Source: Batillaria attramentaria (lineage: Eukaryota; Mollusca; Gastropoda; Batillariidae). From it: a stretch of DNA of 64,000 bases. Made by a program: the position numbers and the translations under genes. Under the pieces are notes generated by a model. It ran no database searches, was not told the DNA's origin, and saw only the letters and a program-made list of their open reading frames with translations. Shown here piece after piece: positions 37,804 to 50,860 of this stretch (its first letter is position 1; each line of letters opens with the position of its first letter). Location: contig JACVVK020000371.1 of NCBI GenBank assembly GCA_018292915.2, positions 289,501-353,500 on the forward strand. The letters are read 5' to 3'.

Positions 37804-37825
37804 CGGGGGGGGGGGGGGGGGGGGG
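37758..37825. repeat. 68-nt G tract with a single C
   Basis: Uninterrupted G from 37758 to 37825 apart from C at 37804. It could form G-quadruplexes; assembly length is likely inexact. Confidence 0.95.
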
Positions 37826-38289
37826 CAAATAATCTAGGTTGTAGACAAACCCTTTCTCAGATTGCAAGGAGGACATCCGTACATCAGACACTCCTTCGTC
37901 TGCTTTTCAAGTTTTCCAAGCTTGAAATTTGCACTGCTTTCAAAATTTCTTTCTCAGTCTGCGTGTGTGCGTGCGTGCGTGTGTGTGTGTGTTCGTCCGG
38001 CATAATATCTTGCTGTTCCTGTAAAAAAAAAAAATGTGTTCACGGATACGCGCATCAAAACTAATGACTAGGAACTGCTTGTTGGTGACTCTTGCCAAAT
38101 GCTTTTCTACTTGTCAAATCGCATAGTATTCGCCCAGATAAACGTGACTGGATCCCACAACAGGGGGACAAAACCGCACAGACATTTTTGAGAAAATCCA
38201 ACAGATTGGGGGGGGGGGGGGGGCGTGGGATCATTTTAGCGATTTTGATATTTTTCCATTTTCGAACTCTTAAACAAATATTACAACTT

Positions 38290-38365
38290 CTGTGAACGTT
38301 TTATCACCCTTACGTGATGGAAAAGGACGTTAATTTCCCAAACACCCACCCCACCCACCCTCTGC
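38290..38365 (+). mobile_element. SINE family A tail fragment
   Basis: ACGTGATGGAAAAGGACGTT and CCCAAACACCCACCCCACCC match the family A tail. Confidence 0.55.
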
Positions 38366-38815
38366 GAACGTTTCAAGGCTGAATATAACTTATAAGCACG
38401 TAACAAAAGAACATTTAGTGATTCACTACAGCCATGTCTTACTGGCATGATACCAATGTCAGCGGCCACTTTCTCCTGCTAGACGTTTTTCAACAGGAAT
38501 TCTTCAACAAACGTACCTTAGGTCTACACTGTGTGTCAAGGCACATCAAGTTTATTATTCCTATCCTCTGGGGGGCATAGGAAAACAGATATAAAAAGAG
38601 AAGAAAAAAAAATATAAAAAAAAACAGACAAAAAATAAACAAACAAACAGCAAAACATCAAGAAAACGAACAAACAAAACCCGAAAAAAAAATCAAGAAC
38701 AAAGCATTGTACACACTCGCACATACGTGCTGACTGCACTGATATACACTGACATAGATACTCAGGTTAAGCTAGTGCATACACACATACGTACACACCA
38801 TTGTCCGCACGCACG

Positions 38816-38855
<40 letters not shown>

Positions 38856-39722
38856 ACACACACATTCATACGTGCGCGTTTGCCCTAAGATTACTACAAA
38901 CGTACATAAATACATAGAGAAACACTTAAAAGAAATCTTGTTTCTCTACACTTTCAGTTGCTACCGATAACTCCAGGATACTCACCCTTTGTCCCCCCCC
39001 CCCCTCCCACCTCGCCCCCAACCTCCCCCCCCCCCCCCCCCCCGAATGGGATCCTATTACAATATCTGAATGTACAGGCTGCTTGAAAAAAGTTGGTGTA
39101 TGAGATGCACCCTTCAGAACTATAATTTGCCGCTTGTTTGTTGTTCTTTAGCGAGTATCAGCCGAGCTGCGAACTGTATAAGCTGTAAATAAACTTTGCA
39201 GTAAACATCGCGTCTGGTTTTGTCTTTGAAACCGGTACGTTTGTTGCGTATTAATTTTGTGTTTGTCGAACGCCGTGAGTTTGTGTTCTGTGTCCTACAG
39301 TGTGTCTTCAACGTGTGGTCACCCTGAATGTCATGTTTAAGTAAATACACGTTAGAAAATCGCTGGAGTGTTTTCAATATTTGTTTAACTTTTAAGGAAA
39401 AAAATAGAATATCTATGCCAGCATCCGTAGTGCGTGCGTGCGTGTGTGTGTGTGTTGCCATGAGATAGCCGTATTGTCGATTGCAGGGCGTCAGACTGTA
39501 ATCATCCATTCATCGTCTACCGTTCCCCCCAAGTCACATATCCGTAACCCGAACCAGCACCTCCCCGCCAGAAGTGTGCAGCGCGAGTCTGGGTTGAGAA
39601 GGTGTGAGGGAGAAAATATTGCCGGGAGTTGATTAGCTGAATAACTCTCGCCATCTGCTCCACTGTATCGAGTGTCTCGTTCTCTTGGTGACAAGTCACT
39701 GGGTTTGTCAGACACTCTGTTC

Positions 39723-39763
<41 letters not shown>

Positions 39764-39828
39764 TGTGCATGCGTGCGTGCGTGTTGGTGAGAAGTGGGTG
39801 TTTGCGGCTCACCAAACTGACACAGTGC

Positions 39829-39905
<77 letters not shown>

Positions 39906-40299
39906 GAGAGAGAGAGAGAGAGGTATTCCAAACCATTCTACAGTTTCATAGGGGTCTGCAGTTACCAACAGAAATATCGTGACCTTTCCGCGAATTCAAA
40001 CGTGAAAAGTGCACTTTGTCACGCAGACACACACCAGGTCTGTCGAGACAAACACGAAATGTCCTCACATCGAGGTGTACTTTGTCAGCAAGTTGTACCC
40101 GGCTGTCGGTCAACTGTCGCCCGCAGTCACTACGAGAAATGCGATCCTGTAACACTGAGCCTAATTAGGCGAGGAACTGTTGTCGTGAACAAACTGATTA
40201 CGGGTAGAATGTAAATTATGCAGCATACCCCCCAAAAGGCTAACCCATTTTCAGAAGCGAAAGTGCGATACCTAAGCACCAGACAGAACAAAAGCTGTA
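38366..40299. other. no gene seen; simple repeats
   Basis: (CA)n 38818-38852, C runs at 38994-39044, (CT)n/(TG)n 39726-39768 and (TG)n 39831-39901. Frames through the arrays are artefacts. Confidence 0.6.
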
Positions 40300-40754
40300 C
40301 AGGGGCGCCGGAAGATGTTGGGGGGAGGGGCGGCAGAATCTCGGAGGGGGGAACGTTGCCCGAAGAAAGTGAACAGCGGGGGGGGGGGGGGGGGCGATCA
40401 GATGCTGCGCAGACAAAAACACCTTTACGAACCAGCGAGCCACTGAAAAGAAGGACATTGCCCGAAAAAAAGTGAAAAGCGGGAGGGGGGGGGGGGCAAT
40501 CAGAGGAGCGGACAGCCTTCGGTCTGCAAAACAGTTCTCTGTTGGGTGGATGAGGGAGAGAGCAGGAAGAGGGGTAGGGAGAGGTAGGGGAAAGGGGGGG
40601 GGGCAAGACCATGGCTTTGCCCCCCCTCTTGCCATAGTCACCTGATTTTCCAGGGGGGGGGGGGGGGGCAAAAAGACACTCTTGCCCCCCCCTGCTTGGG
40701 TACAGGGGGGCCAGCTGCCCCCCCCCCCTTGCCCCCCTGGTTCCGGCGCCCCTG
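40300..40754. mobile_element. 455-bp hAT-like MITE rich in G and C tracts
   Basis: Ends CAGGGGCGCCGGAA and TTCCGGCGCCCCTG form 14-bp perfect inverted repeats. The direct repeat CTGTA flanks it (40295-40299 and 40755-40759). The interior has seven G or C runs of 8-18 nt. Long proline-rich reading frames across it are a by-product of the C/G runs. Related in style to 61895-62273. Confidence 0.75.
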
Positions 40755-41539
40755 CTGTATGACTGTGGACGGACGACAGAACCCAACGTTTCGGCCAGAA
40801 CGCCTCTTTCGGAGACACTTTCTACAATATTTGAAGCGGGTTATTCACTCTTTTTGTTACTTTTTTGTGTACAGGTGAAAGAATACCAATGAACGTGTCC
40901 TCAAAATGCCTATATATTCCCTATTAGCCTCAGGCATCATAGTCACCCCTAAAAATGCTTCAGTCTACAAACAAAACTTACCGTGAACAGACCATTCAAG
41001 CGCACGCACCTGACAGGAGTTAAAAGAATTGAACGTCTCCTTTCCGCTTCGGCCTCACTAGAGTAATTCTAGTCTTTCTGTTTAGGCCAGAAAGCCACTT
41101 CACCCAAACCCACTCGCGTCACCTTTGCCTCCCTTGTGCGCAAAATGGTCCCACTTCGCTGGCAGCTTGCCACCTCTTGCCACGCCCTGACAACAAAGAT
41201 CACTACAAACCAGCACACTCGCAAAACGAGGTCCTTCAAACGAACACTCCACTTGACCCCACGTGCTACACGCTCAGTCAGCACGGCAGAAACATTTTTA
41301 TGCCCAGAACGGGCGAAGTAGTTCTGCTCACGATATTTCAAAGGAGAAATACAAATAGGTATCGACGACTGACTCTCAACATTAAAAGGGCGTCACAGTC
41401 ACACGGCTTGTGAACCAGACCAACACATTATTTAGTTCACTTAAGCATAGTTGAACTCAAAGACGATACTGAGGAAAAATCCGCGATATATATGAGCATA
41501 ATTATGAGCTATTCCGAGCGCAGAGATACCGTCTTGAAT
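40755..41539. other. no gene seen
   Basis: A 90-codon minus frame at 41069-41341 has no domain or splice context I can support. Confidence 0.5.
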
Positions 41540-42290
41540 TGAACTGAACAGCACTGAAATGAACCGAAGTGAACTGTACAGCATTGAAGTGAACTAAAAA
41601 CAGCACTGAACTGAAATGAAATTGAACTGAACAGCACTAGACTGAGCTGAACAGCACCAAACTGATTTGAACTGAACAGTACTAAACTGGTTTGAACTGA
41701 ACAGCACTAAACTGGTTTGAACTGAACAGCACTAAACTGATTTGAACTGAACAGCACTAAACTGGTTTGAACTGAACAGCACTAAACTGGTTTGAACTGA
41801 ACAGCACTAAACTGATTTGAACTGAACAGCACTAAACTGGTTTGAACTGAACAGCACTAAACTGGTTTGAACTGAACAGCACTAAACTGGTTTAAACTGA
41901 ACAGCACTAAACTGATTTGAACTGAACAGCACTAAACTGATTTGAACTGAACAGCACTAACCTGATTTGAACTGAACAGCACTAAACTGATTTGAACTGA
42001 ACAGCACTAAACTGATTTGAACTAGACAGCACTAAACTGATTTGAACTGAACAGCACTAAACTGATTTGAACTGAACAGCACTAAACTGAACTAAAAACA
42101 GCACTAAAGCGATTTGAACTGTAAAGCACTGGACTGAACTGAACAGCACATAAGTGAATTAAAAAACAGCACTGAACTGAACTGAAAACAGCACTGAACT
42201 TAACTCAATTGAACTGAACAGCACTAAACTGATTTGAACTGAACGGCACTAAACAGCACGGAACTGAACTGAACAGCACTGCATGAATTG
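41540..42290. repeat. 25-bp minisatellite
   Basis: Core unit GAACTGAACAGCACTAAACT + GATTT or GGTTT. The centre (about 41650-42090) is regular; both ends are degenerate with AACTGAACAGCACT spaced irregularly, as expected of older edge units. Confidence 0.95.
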
Positions 42291-42693
42291 AACAATACAC
42301 CCATTGTGCGTTGAGGAATTGTCAACCATACTGCCATACGCATGCTTCATACCGAACCATACTGCGGGAGAAACAATCCACGAGGCAGACTGGCAGAACA
42401 TTCGATTGTGATCCCTCCGGAGAGAGCGAAATGAAACTTAATCAAGTGTAATTCTGGTAATGGAATCATTCGGACTAACACTCCCCAAGAAATCGATTTA
42501 GTATTTTACAAATTAACACGTTCGCGGCAATTTCATCGACAGTTTGTGTGCAGACAGCCCTCATAATCACTGGGTAACGTAAGTTCGTTGTTATTGACTG
42601 GGATACAGAAAAATTTTAAAAACTGCGTGTACCGGGTACTGGGGGCTTACAATTTGCACTCTCTTTTCCGTCGGCTTGACACGCACATTCTCT

Positions 42694-42694
42694 A

Positions 42695-42735
<41 letters not shown>

Positions 42736-42744
42736 CCCCCCCCC

Positions 42745-42807
<63 letters not shown>

Positions 42808-42877
42808 CATCCCCGCCTCGAGTATAAAAAATTCAAAGCTCTATGTTCGGTTAACGCTAACGCCCCCCCCCCCAACC

Positions 42878-42931
<54 letters not shown>

Positions 42932-42950
42932 ACACACACACACACACACA
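42694..42950. repeat. (CT)n-(CA)n and a second (CA)n
   Basis: (CT)n 42694-42734, (CA)n 42746-42806, then (CA)n 42881-42950, separated by a short unique stretch and C runs. Confidence 0.95.
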
Positions 42951-43410
42951 TACAGCCCCCCACCCCCCACTCCACCTATCTAGTTACCCCCCCCCCCCCT
43001 CAGTCGTGAGAAAACGCAGTATTGTGCTGACAATAGTCGTGACTTCCACCAGTATGTCCTGAACATTACAAGCCTTTCATCTCACGGTGAAAGCCGCTAT
43101 TTCGGTCAGAGTGCGTCGCCACCAAAATTCTCCACAAAAGAAACACACACAAAAAAACTAGGGTGAGAAAAAAACGCGTCCAAATTGGTGACACAAAGCG
43201 TAAAATCAAACAAATTGACTCCCAGCCTAAATTAGGTCTCTCGAGTGAAACAGTGAAATCAACTGCAGTAGAGAGATTCCTAAGAGACACTTGTCAAGTC
43301 AGAAATTGCGTTTGATGGATAAAAAAACGTTTTCCACACTTCTGTGCTTGACCCGGTTCAATGGCCGACTGGTTTAGTGGAATTGTGGAATTACCGTGTA
43401 CGAATTGTAA

Positions 43411-43519
<109 letters not shown>

Positions 43520-44019
43520 CTAGTGCACAATTGTTCCAAAGTTGTGCCAAAAATGTGTTCTGTAGTCCCAGAGTATGAGTTTAAACGCTCATATGCCATG
43601 ATACCAAGTATTCACAGAAGCCAATCTTATGTTTTAGCACAGTTGTACTTGTGAATGCACTTGTATGCTCGATAGACTCAATATTAATAATAATAATAAT
43701 AATAAGTAGAGCTCTCAATGCAATACGTTATTGTTGTAAGCTGTGCGAGCGAAACTGAATTCAAACTCTTCTATTCAACGATTGCCCAAAACACACGCAT
43801 GACTCCTCGATGTTCGCGTCGCGTAAAGCTTTCTGTTGGCTCCGTGTCAGCCCGTGAGATGTTGTCACTGTGCAGGCGTCTGGGCGATACGATGCTAGAC
43901 TTCACTAAAACAACTCAGAACCAGAACGATCGGTGAGTCTAGATATTTACCACGTGACTAAAAGACATCCGAGGAGTACGGAGTATATGAGGAGTAGGCA
44001 TTAATGGTTGGCAACAGCT

Positions 44020-44385
44020 GCAAAAATAGTTTTTCTTCAGAAACATTGCCAATCCTGTTTTTCTGCAGGGAAAACTGGTTTTCTGCAGGAATAAACGATA
44101 ATCCTGGTTTTCTGCATAAAACGGTTTAAAATGGAACTTTTCTGCAGAAATTTGTTTTCTACACACAAAAACCCGCAGAAAAATAGCGGGAAAACTGCTG
44201 TTTTGCCATCTCTCGTCAGTGTTTTCTGCAGCAAAAAATGCTATTTTGTCATTTCCAATTTTGTCGATTTTTCTACAGAAAATCGTTTTTCCGAAGTGTT
44301 TTTTTTTTGTTTTTTGTTTTTTTGCAGAAAAACTTTTTTCTCCAGAAAAAAATGCTATTTTGGCAGCTTTCGCGAACAATAGATG
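44020..44385. repeat. TTTTCTGCAG-rich dispersed repeat, copy 2
   Basis: About ten irregular TTTTCTGCAGAAA-like palindromes; shares TTTTCTGCAGCAAAAAATGC and ATTTTGTCATTTCC with copy 1. Confidence 0.55.
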
Positions 44386-45030
44386 TCTGATCCTCATATA
44401 CCCCGTGCTCCTCGTACACCTCCAAATCACGTGGTGAACCCCCGTGAATCAGCATGTCGGACTGAAGACGGGCCTAAAAACAAATGGCAGAAGATCCCAA
44501 GCAGTAGCACTGGCAACATACTGGCGGCCATTATTCCCGTCACGGTGTTAGTTCCATCCGCTGCCTCTTCTCCTGATTGGAACCCTAGAGGCATACACTC
44601 CGTCCTGCCCCACCCCTCGGGGAGCCCCGGGACTCACTTTTTCTCTGCCCCACCATCTTACACCCCCCCCCCTCTCTCTCTCTCCCTCCCTCCCCCTCTT
44701 CCCCCGAGGCAAACTTCTTCACGACTTTTTCATGTTAGTCAAGTAAAGGCCGGGAAAGATAGTAATGAAAGATCAAGCCAGTCGGCACCAGCACTCCGGC
44801 TGCTGAGGAACCCACTTTGGGGAAACGGAGAATGAGATGAAACTTACTTGCTGAAGAGAGAAAAAGATTCTGGGAGAGTCTCCGCAGGGGAGAGAAGTCT
44901 GAAGGACAAAACCACTCCCCTCTGACAAGCGGCCCGGTTTCAAGTTGTGCCTATGCCTGAAACTGATATACAATGTTCCGTTCGTGAGTGAGTGACTGAG
45001 TGTATGTGTGAGCGAGCGTGCACGCGCGCG

Positions 45031-45068
<38 letters not shown>

Positions 45069-45556
45069 GTGTTCGTGCGCGACTGATGAGAACAAACGAT
45101 ACTGAAAAAGTTACAAGGCTCCAGAGTGCAGTCCCTTTTCGGTAAGGCGTGATACTTCGTTTTCATATTTCCGCCTATACCAGAGAGTCTAACCAAATAT
45201 CTTGGACTGAAGAAAAGAATATGTCCTCAGCATTCTTCTTTGATACAGCAGTATAAGCAGTCCTTGCACGCCTCACCAAAAAGGGGACTGCACTCTGCAG
45301 TCTAACAAAACCAGACAGTGCTTGATGAGATGGGTTTGTATTCCAGACAGCGCAGTGGTCAACATGACCTGGGCGGAATTAATTCTCGGTTTCAGACGAT
45401 CTAAAACCTGACTGCCATTCCGCCTCTTTTTTACAATGCAGACAAGATCTGGTGGTAATCTGGGGTGCGTTTTTATGCTTGTCCGACGTAACAGGAACAA
45501 ATTAATATGAAAAATACTGACAAACTTTTTTCTCCACAGAGTCATTTGGCTCACCG

Positions 45557-45614
<58 letters not shown>

Positions 45615-45740
45615 CATATCAACTTTGAAAAAACAACAACAACAACAACAACAAAACCGCAGATCCAAACATCTTTGGCAGGTCTGTTTCCCTGGCGACT
45701 GACAAACCGCTAGCAAAAACAAAAAACAAAAAAACCTCTC
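44386..45740. other. no gene seen
   Basis: (TG)n 45031-45066, (CA)n 45561-45613, (AAC)n 45631-45655. No reading frame with support. Confidence 0.55.
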
Positions 45741-45746
45741 AAAATT

Positions 45747-45952
45747 CAGAAAACTGCCGGAGAGCGCTCGTTCAGCTTCTTGGCCCCGACTGTCTGGAAC
45801 TCTTTGCCAATCGAACTCCGCCTTCAGCCTTCACTGCCCATGTTTAAATCCCATCCGAAGACCTTTCTCTTCCGTCAAGCTGCTGATTGTTAATCTCTGT
45901 TAATTCTGTTCGTGTGTTCCATGAGTCGTTGGATGTCGCTTCACTTGATAGA

Positions 45953-46018
<66 letters not shown>

Positions 46019-46130
46019 GTGTGTGCGCGCGCGCGCGCGCGTGTGTGTGTTCGCTTTAAGCGCAGCGAGTCCTTGTTAATTGGAGAGCAGCGTTCTATAA
46101 AAACTATGTATTGTTAATATTATTAAAAAG
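45747..46130 (+). mobile_element. 5'-truncated LINE: end of ORF2 and 3' UTR
   Basis: 45747-45893 reads ...GERSFSFLAPTVWNSLPIEL..., then a segment ending KTFLFRQAADC and stop TAA. This is the usual C terminus of CR1/L2-like non-LTR retrotransposon proteins (AP-x-x-WN-x-LP ... F...L...LF). A (TG)n array is inside the 3' UTR, and the tail TTCGCTTTAAGCGCAGCGAG then AT-rich sequence resembles the SINE B tail. Clade not assignable. Confidence 0.65.
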
Positions 46131-46689
46131 CACAGCTCTGATTATCCACAACTAGCCATTTATCAAACTAAAAGCCAGTTTCCATTGTTTCTTCATCAAA
46201 CTGTTATCAGTCGCCACAAACATAAGACAGCTACATCGCACGTGCATTGTGACGTCATAATTGCGTGACGCTTCGAATCAGTCTCACGACGTAAAAACAG
46301 CGCACCACTGCTTCACGCACCGGAAATTGTCAAAGTTCCACCAGAGTGACGCCCCCTTATCTTCCGGACGAACTGAACCCGGCAAGCAAACCGGAAGTTT
46401 GTCATTTGACACCGCTCTGCTCGGGTACTGTTGCCGCCATAACAATGCCGGCGTGGCCGTCGCGTCGATGAGGTCCATACACAAACAAACATCATTGACA
46501 AGACTTGGTAATTGTAGGGGTGGGCCACATGATCGAAGGCAGCACTAAAAATGCCAGAACAAAACCAGACCGCTCAGTGCTCCGGCATATGCAAACAAAC
46601 CTTTAAAGCCTCTATCGTCATAACGCCCTTGAGATGGAAAAAACTGCCGCTTTCGAATCTCCAACGTTATTTGCCAGATAGAAGGATAG

Positions 46690-47103
46690 AAGGATACTGG
46701 GACAATTTTTATTATGCATGATGATGGAGATGAGGATGATAGTAAGATGATGCTATGGAGGTCCATGTGGTTTGGGACTGCGGGACAGGGCCGCATTCCA
46801 CGCTTCCTGTCATAAATATCCCGGCATTCACCAGGCCCGGGAACTACGGCACCTGCGGTGCCGGCCGTGTAATCATCCACATCATACGACGTGTCATACT
46901 AAGGGAAGCACCCCCAAAGTCGCACCCGTGAAGTGGGTGAAACTCGGCTGTGTGGCAACAGCCTCCCCATTGGGCCCATAGCACACCCGCTCTGGGTAGG
47001 AGCCGACCTAGGTAGGAAAAATCCCGCTTGTCTCGGCTGGGATTCGAACCCGGGTCTCCCGGTCCATGATCCGAAGTGCTAACCACTACACTACGGGGGC
47101 CGG
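46690..47103 (-). mobile_element. SINE family D
   Basis: Minus-strand tRNA-like head GCCCCCGTAGTGTAGTGGTT with B box GGGTTCGAATCCC (47036-47048), a ~300-bp GC-rich body and a CATCATC-type tail at 46710-46760. The head also resembles a real tRNA, but there is no clean acceptor stem or anticodon arm. Confidence 0.6.
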
Positions 47104-49004
47104 TAAAAAAATGACTTTCTTGGTTACAGACCAGTAATAGCTTGGAAACATTTCTCTTGTTTTTACCTGCTATTGTAATGGCACCTGGAGCTTCTACTGA
47201 GGGACAGGCGTCACATTAAAATGAATTGTATTATCATTGTTATTAGATATAAGATTTTCTTTCAGCTTTTCATGTGTAGATTGAGCCGAACTTTAAAAGC
47301 ACGATAGGCTCAAAGAAATCGAATATCAGTAGGTGCGAAAAGTAAGCGTATAAGGCAATAGTACAACGGCCCGAGTCTTCACAATAGTCTGTAATGTTAT
47401 ATATTGATACAAGTGATTGTTTTTGTGCAAAGATAGAACGCGCCTAGACACTTTAAGTTTGGCTGTTTGTGTGGCGTAAAGATTTCCCATAAATCAAAGC
47501 GAGCTTTATGCAGTCTACGGAAACACCTTCTGTGCTGGCTGCACGAGCTTGGCGCACAAAAACAAACCTGTTTACCGGACGAACTGAAATGGGAAAGTTT
47601 AGTCAAAACGTTTTAAACTAATTTTGAACGTCTTGGCACAGAGGAAGGGATAGGGGATGTGGGGGTGGTAGTGGGGGGGGGGGGGAGGGGGGGGGCTGGG
47701 AGGCCGAACTCTCATGCCTCAACGCGATTGGTCGTTTGTTGGCTGAGAGCGGTGCTCACATAAACAAATTGTTGTAATGAGAATACTAGCCTTGGCTGAC
47801 ACTCTGGTCAAAGGTGTGATAATAAATCGAAGAAAACTCGATGACAACTTGTCAGGCAAACATTACAGCCCAGCTCTTAAGTCAGCCCTCGGAGGCGGAC
47901 TGAAAAATCGATCCTTACGTCGATTTTTTTTTTTTTTTTTTTTGGGAAAGCTCACGTGATGAAAATGGTAGGATCGTGCTTATAGAATGAAGCTTCGTGG
48001 GCGGGCAGCGAAGATGGTGGGTTGTTTTCCTGCTGCTTCTTCGATTCAACAGGTTCAGAGCTAAAAATGGTTCATGATTTTGGTTTTTGGATCATGAACC
48101 AAAAAGGAGGAAACGACGGTGTGCAGCATATAGTGACAAGTGGCAAAGCCTTGCAGACGCCTTATGTTATGGGTGTCTTTAAAACATTTAAGCCCGCTCT
48201 TAACTAGACACAGCGCGCGAAGGTTACAGAACGGTATTAGCTTCCGGGTCATGTAGTAAGAACTCGGCTAAATAATATATTATAGTAGAAAATCTTTGCC
48301 CCCATTTAAAATTTGTGTGCAGAGAGTAAAGAATGGCAATCTGGTGCTTTTTGTTGGCTTTGTAAACAAGTTTCATGCCAGGTAATAGTAAAATTAGGGG
48401 AAAATGAGGCTGGCTTGTGGACTATTTGTATTCAAGCGCGGGATGGCACAGGAGCCAGCAGACGACCGTGGAATGAGGGGGTATGTGGTCGCTGCCAAAA
48501 CTGCCAAAAAACGGAACATTGGAATTTGTTTAAATTTACTCTACACATGAGTCTATGGCTGCCTGATTTTTGTGATTTTTTTTTTTTTTTTTGGGGTGGG
48601 GGGGTGGCGAGGGTGGGGGGGTGAATTTTAAAGCATTTCTAGGGTGTCATCTGCAACGTTATGTGTAAGAGGAATATATAGCGTTTTCCTCCAAATTTGC
48701 ATCTCTGGTACGTAGCCGAAACACACATGTGCACATCACAGTCGCTGCGCTCGGTGTGTCTACTAACTACAAAACCGAACACAGCTGTGCTCGGTGACAA
48801 ACCGATTGAAGATGCACTGTCCGCCATGTCAGTTTGCTCGCCGAGTGACCACAGTGGAAACCACAGTCACAGTTGTGGCTGTTTAAATTCCAGGTTGCTG
48901 TGATGACGCCACAGCGACGGAAACCCCCCGAAATCACAGCTGTGTCGCAACTGTGGACAGCACTGTGGCGCTCCGCAGTGCCCAGTTACGAGCCGGCTTT
49001 AGAC
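47104..49004. other. no gene seen
   Basis: G runs near 47675-47695 and 48598-48620, T19-T24 runs at 47925-47943 and 48575-48592. Small frames at 48022-48207 and 48313-48624 lack support. Confidence 0.5.
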
Positions 49005-49148
49005 TACAATCTGTGCAGTTTGGTGCATTTGGCATGATTTTAAGTGCTTCAGAGGAGGGTTTGATTCAGAGGAAAATGTTTTAAATTAGACCTAAATCTG
49101 TGCAATCTGGTGCTTTTGGGTATGATTTTTACTGCTTCTGAGGAGAAC
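49005..49148. repeat. imperfect direct repeat of ~55 bp, two units
   Basis: ATCTGTGCAGTTTGGTGCAT and ATCTGTGCAATCTGGTGCTT begin two units that both continue to CTTC(A/T)GAGGAG. A weaker relative lies at 48340. Origin unknown. Confidence 0.5.
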
Positions 49149-49944
49149 ACACTTTTTTTTTTCTCTTTTTCGGGGACGGGGGGGGGGGGGGGGGGGCAAT
49201 TTTTTTTGCCAAAAGTAGAAATCCGTCAAAAGGTAGAAGATTTTTAAGCCCTGGTAGGTATGGCGTCGATTACTGTCGAGTAAAGCAGAAGCTAATATGA
49301 GCATTCACGCATATTTACGTTAGAACGTGTTGGTGAAAGTCGTGTTTCCATTTCTCTTCCGGAAGGGATTTTGTTGTTTTGTTTCGGTTTGGTCTTTCCG
49401 CTGCTGTTCACACTTGACCAGATTTCGGTTCGTCGATGTCAATAAAACACGGCCGTGTACATCAACCAGAACACAACTAGGTCTAGTGCATTGTATAAGC
49501 TCACTTTGTTCGTGTGATAGTCAGCTCACCCGTTTATATACCCCCTCTCGTGACCTGTACAGCTCTGACGAACCTTACCATATTATGCGTAAGTCTTTCA
49601 CACTGTCCATACTTGCGGGAAAACTAGGGTCGAGGCTTCGCAGGGCCCTCTCTGGGTTAGGGTCGACGAAAGCGGGGGCACGTGCTCCTTGTCGTTTATT
49701 TTCTTTTTAAACATGCACTGACTGCACGTGATATATTCACGGAGTGGAGCTTTCAACGCAATCACCAAGTTATAAAAGACGTGTCATATTTTACACATGC
49801 AACTTTCCCTAACACCCTAACACCAAGCGTCGCAAAAAAAAATGTTTAAATCTAAACAGCACGGGGGGGGGGGGGGGGGGGAGGGGGGGAGGGGGGGAAA
49901 AGATTCGTCGCCATCTTGATTAACCCCCGTTAGCTCTGTCTCCA

Positions 49945-50045
49945 GTATTGGACAATGGACAACTCCACTCCTGTCAATCAAAAGGGTTGCGCCCCAAGAA
50001 TTCAGCCAATCGCGTCCCGCGGCATAATGAGCAAAACACATGGCA
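49945..50045. repeat. dispersed repeat with AGAATTCAGCCAATCGCG, copy 2
   Basis: ACTCCACTCCTGTCAATCAA then AGAATTCAGCCAATCGCGTC CCGCGGCATAATGAGCA. Same order and spacing as copy 1. Confidence 0.6.
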
Positions 50046-50696
50046 TGGCCTGGCAAACTTTTTGCCAGACACTACAACGAGGGAAGCACGTGAAGTTTGA
50101 TATGACTTGAAACGTGGAAAGAAAGCAGTAAGTCTTCTGACGTCATTTGAGGAAAAAGAACACCACTACGTCAATCTCTGACATCTTGATATTACCCCTT
50201 TTTCCCATAAAATGACGTCATGGACGTACTGTGTTTTGCCAATACACGGCAGGGTAAAGGGGCGGGGCTTTGGCCCCGGGGCTTGCCGTGGAGTCGTCTA
50301 TTCATACTTCCCCTACTCGAACTCAGGGTCCCAACTGGTGGAGTGGAGTTGTCTGATTATCTGCCCCACGCGTCCACAGGGCCAGAACTTTATCAGGATA
50401 AAGCCTGGCGCTGTTTAGGCCAGACAGAATGCATTAGCTGGAAGTGGGTCCTTTTAGCCGTGGACTAAGATCTTTTGAAACTCAGTGAAAAACGTCAAAC
50501 TGGGAGAGAAATAGCTTTCCCCCCCCCCCCCTCCTCTCCGTCACGGTGTCTCGCTAAAGAATGCAGCCCTTCAGGGGTAGACCCATGTCATTTATTATTG
50601 TCCACGTCTCAGTTCCAACTTCTGTCTGATCCCACAGCGCATCGCGTGAGTTGGGACACCAGAAGCGTGGCCCCTCGACTGGGGCAGGGGCCCAAA

Positions 50697-50860
50697 TGGA
50701 GGTGGGTGTGTAGGAGTTTAACGCCCCTTTTTAAGGGTGATAACAAAGACGGGGCAACGATGAAAAAGGCCAGCACAAATATTTGGCTTCAGCCGGGATT
50801 CGAACTCACGACCCGAGCATTGAGAGTCCAACGCTTTACCATTCGGCTGTCCCGGCTCCC
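50697..50860 (-). mobile_element. SINE family A
   Basis: Minus-strand head GGGAGCCGGGACAGCCGAAT and B box GAGTTCGAATCCC, body to TTAAACTCCTACACACC. A poly-C run follows the head on the plus strand. Confidence 0.8.

Noticed and set aside
40130..40818. 218- and 192-codon proline-rich minus-strand frames
   Set aside because: They lie over G/C tracts of a MITE; two frames overlap and neither has a start or splice context.
47030..47103. tRNA gene on the minus strand
   Set aside because: A and B boxes are present, but no clean cloverleaf; a SINE body follows directly, so it is called a SINE head. The same holds for 31490, 20099 and 26580.
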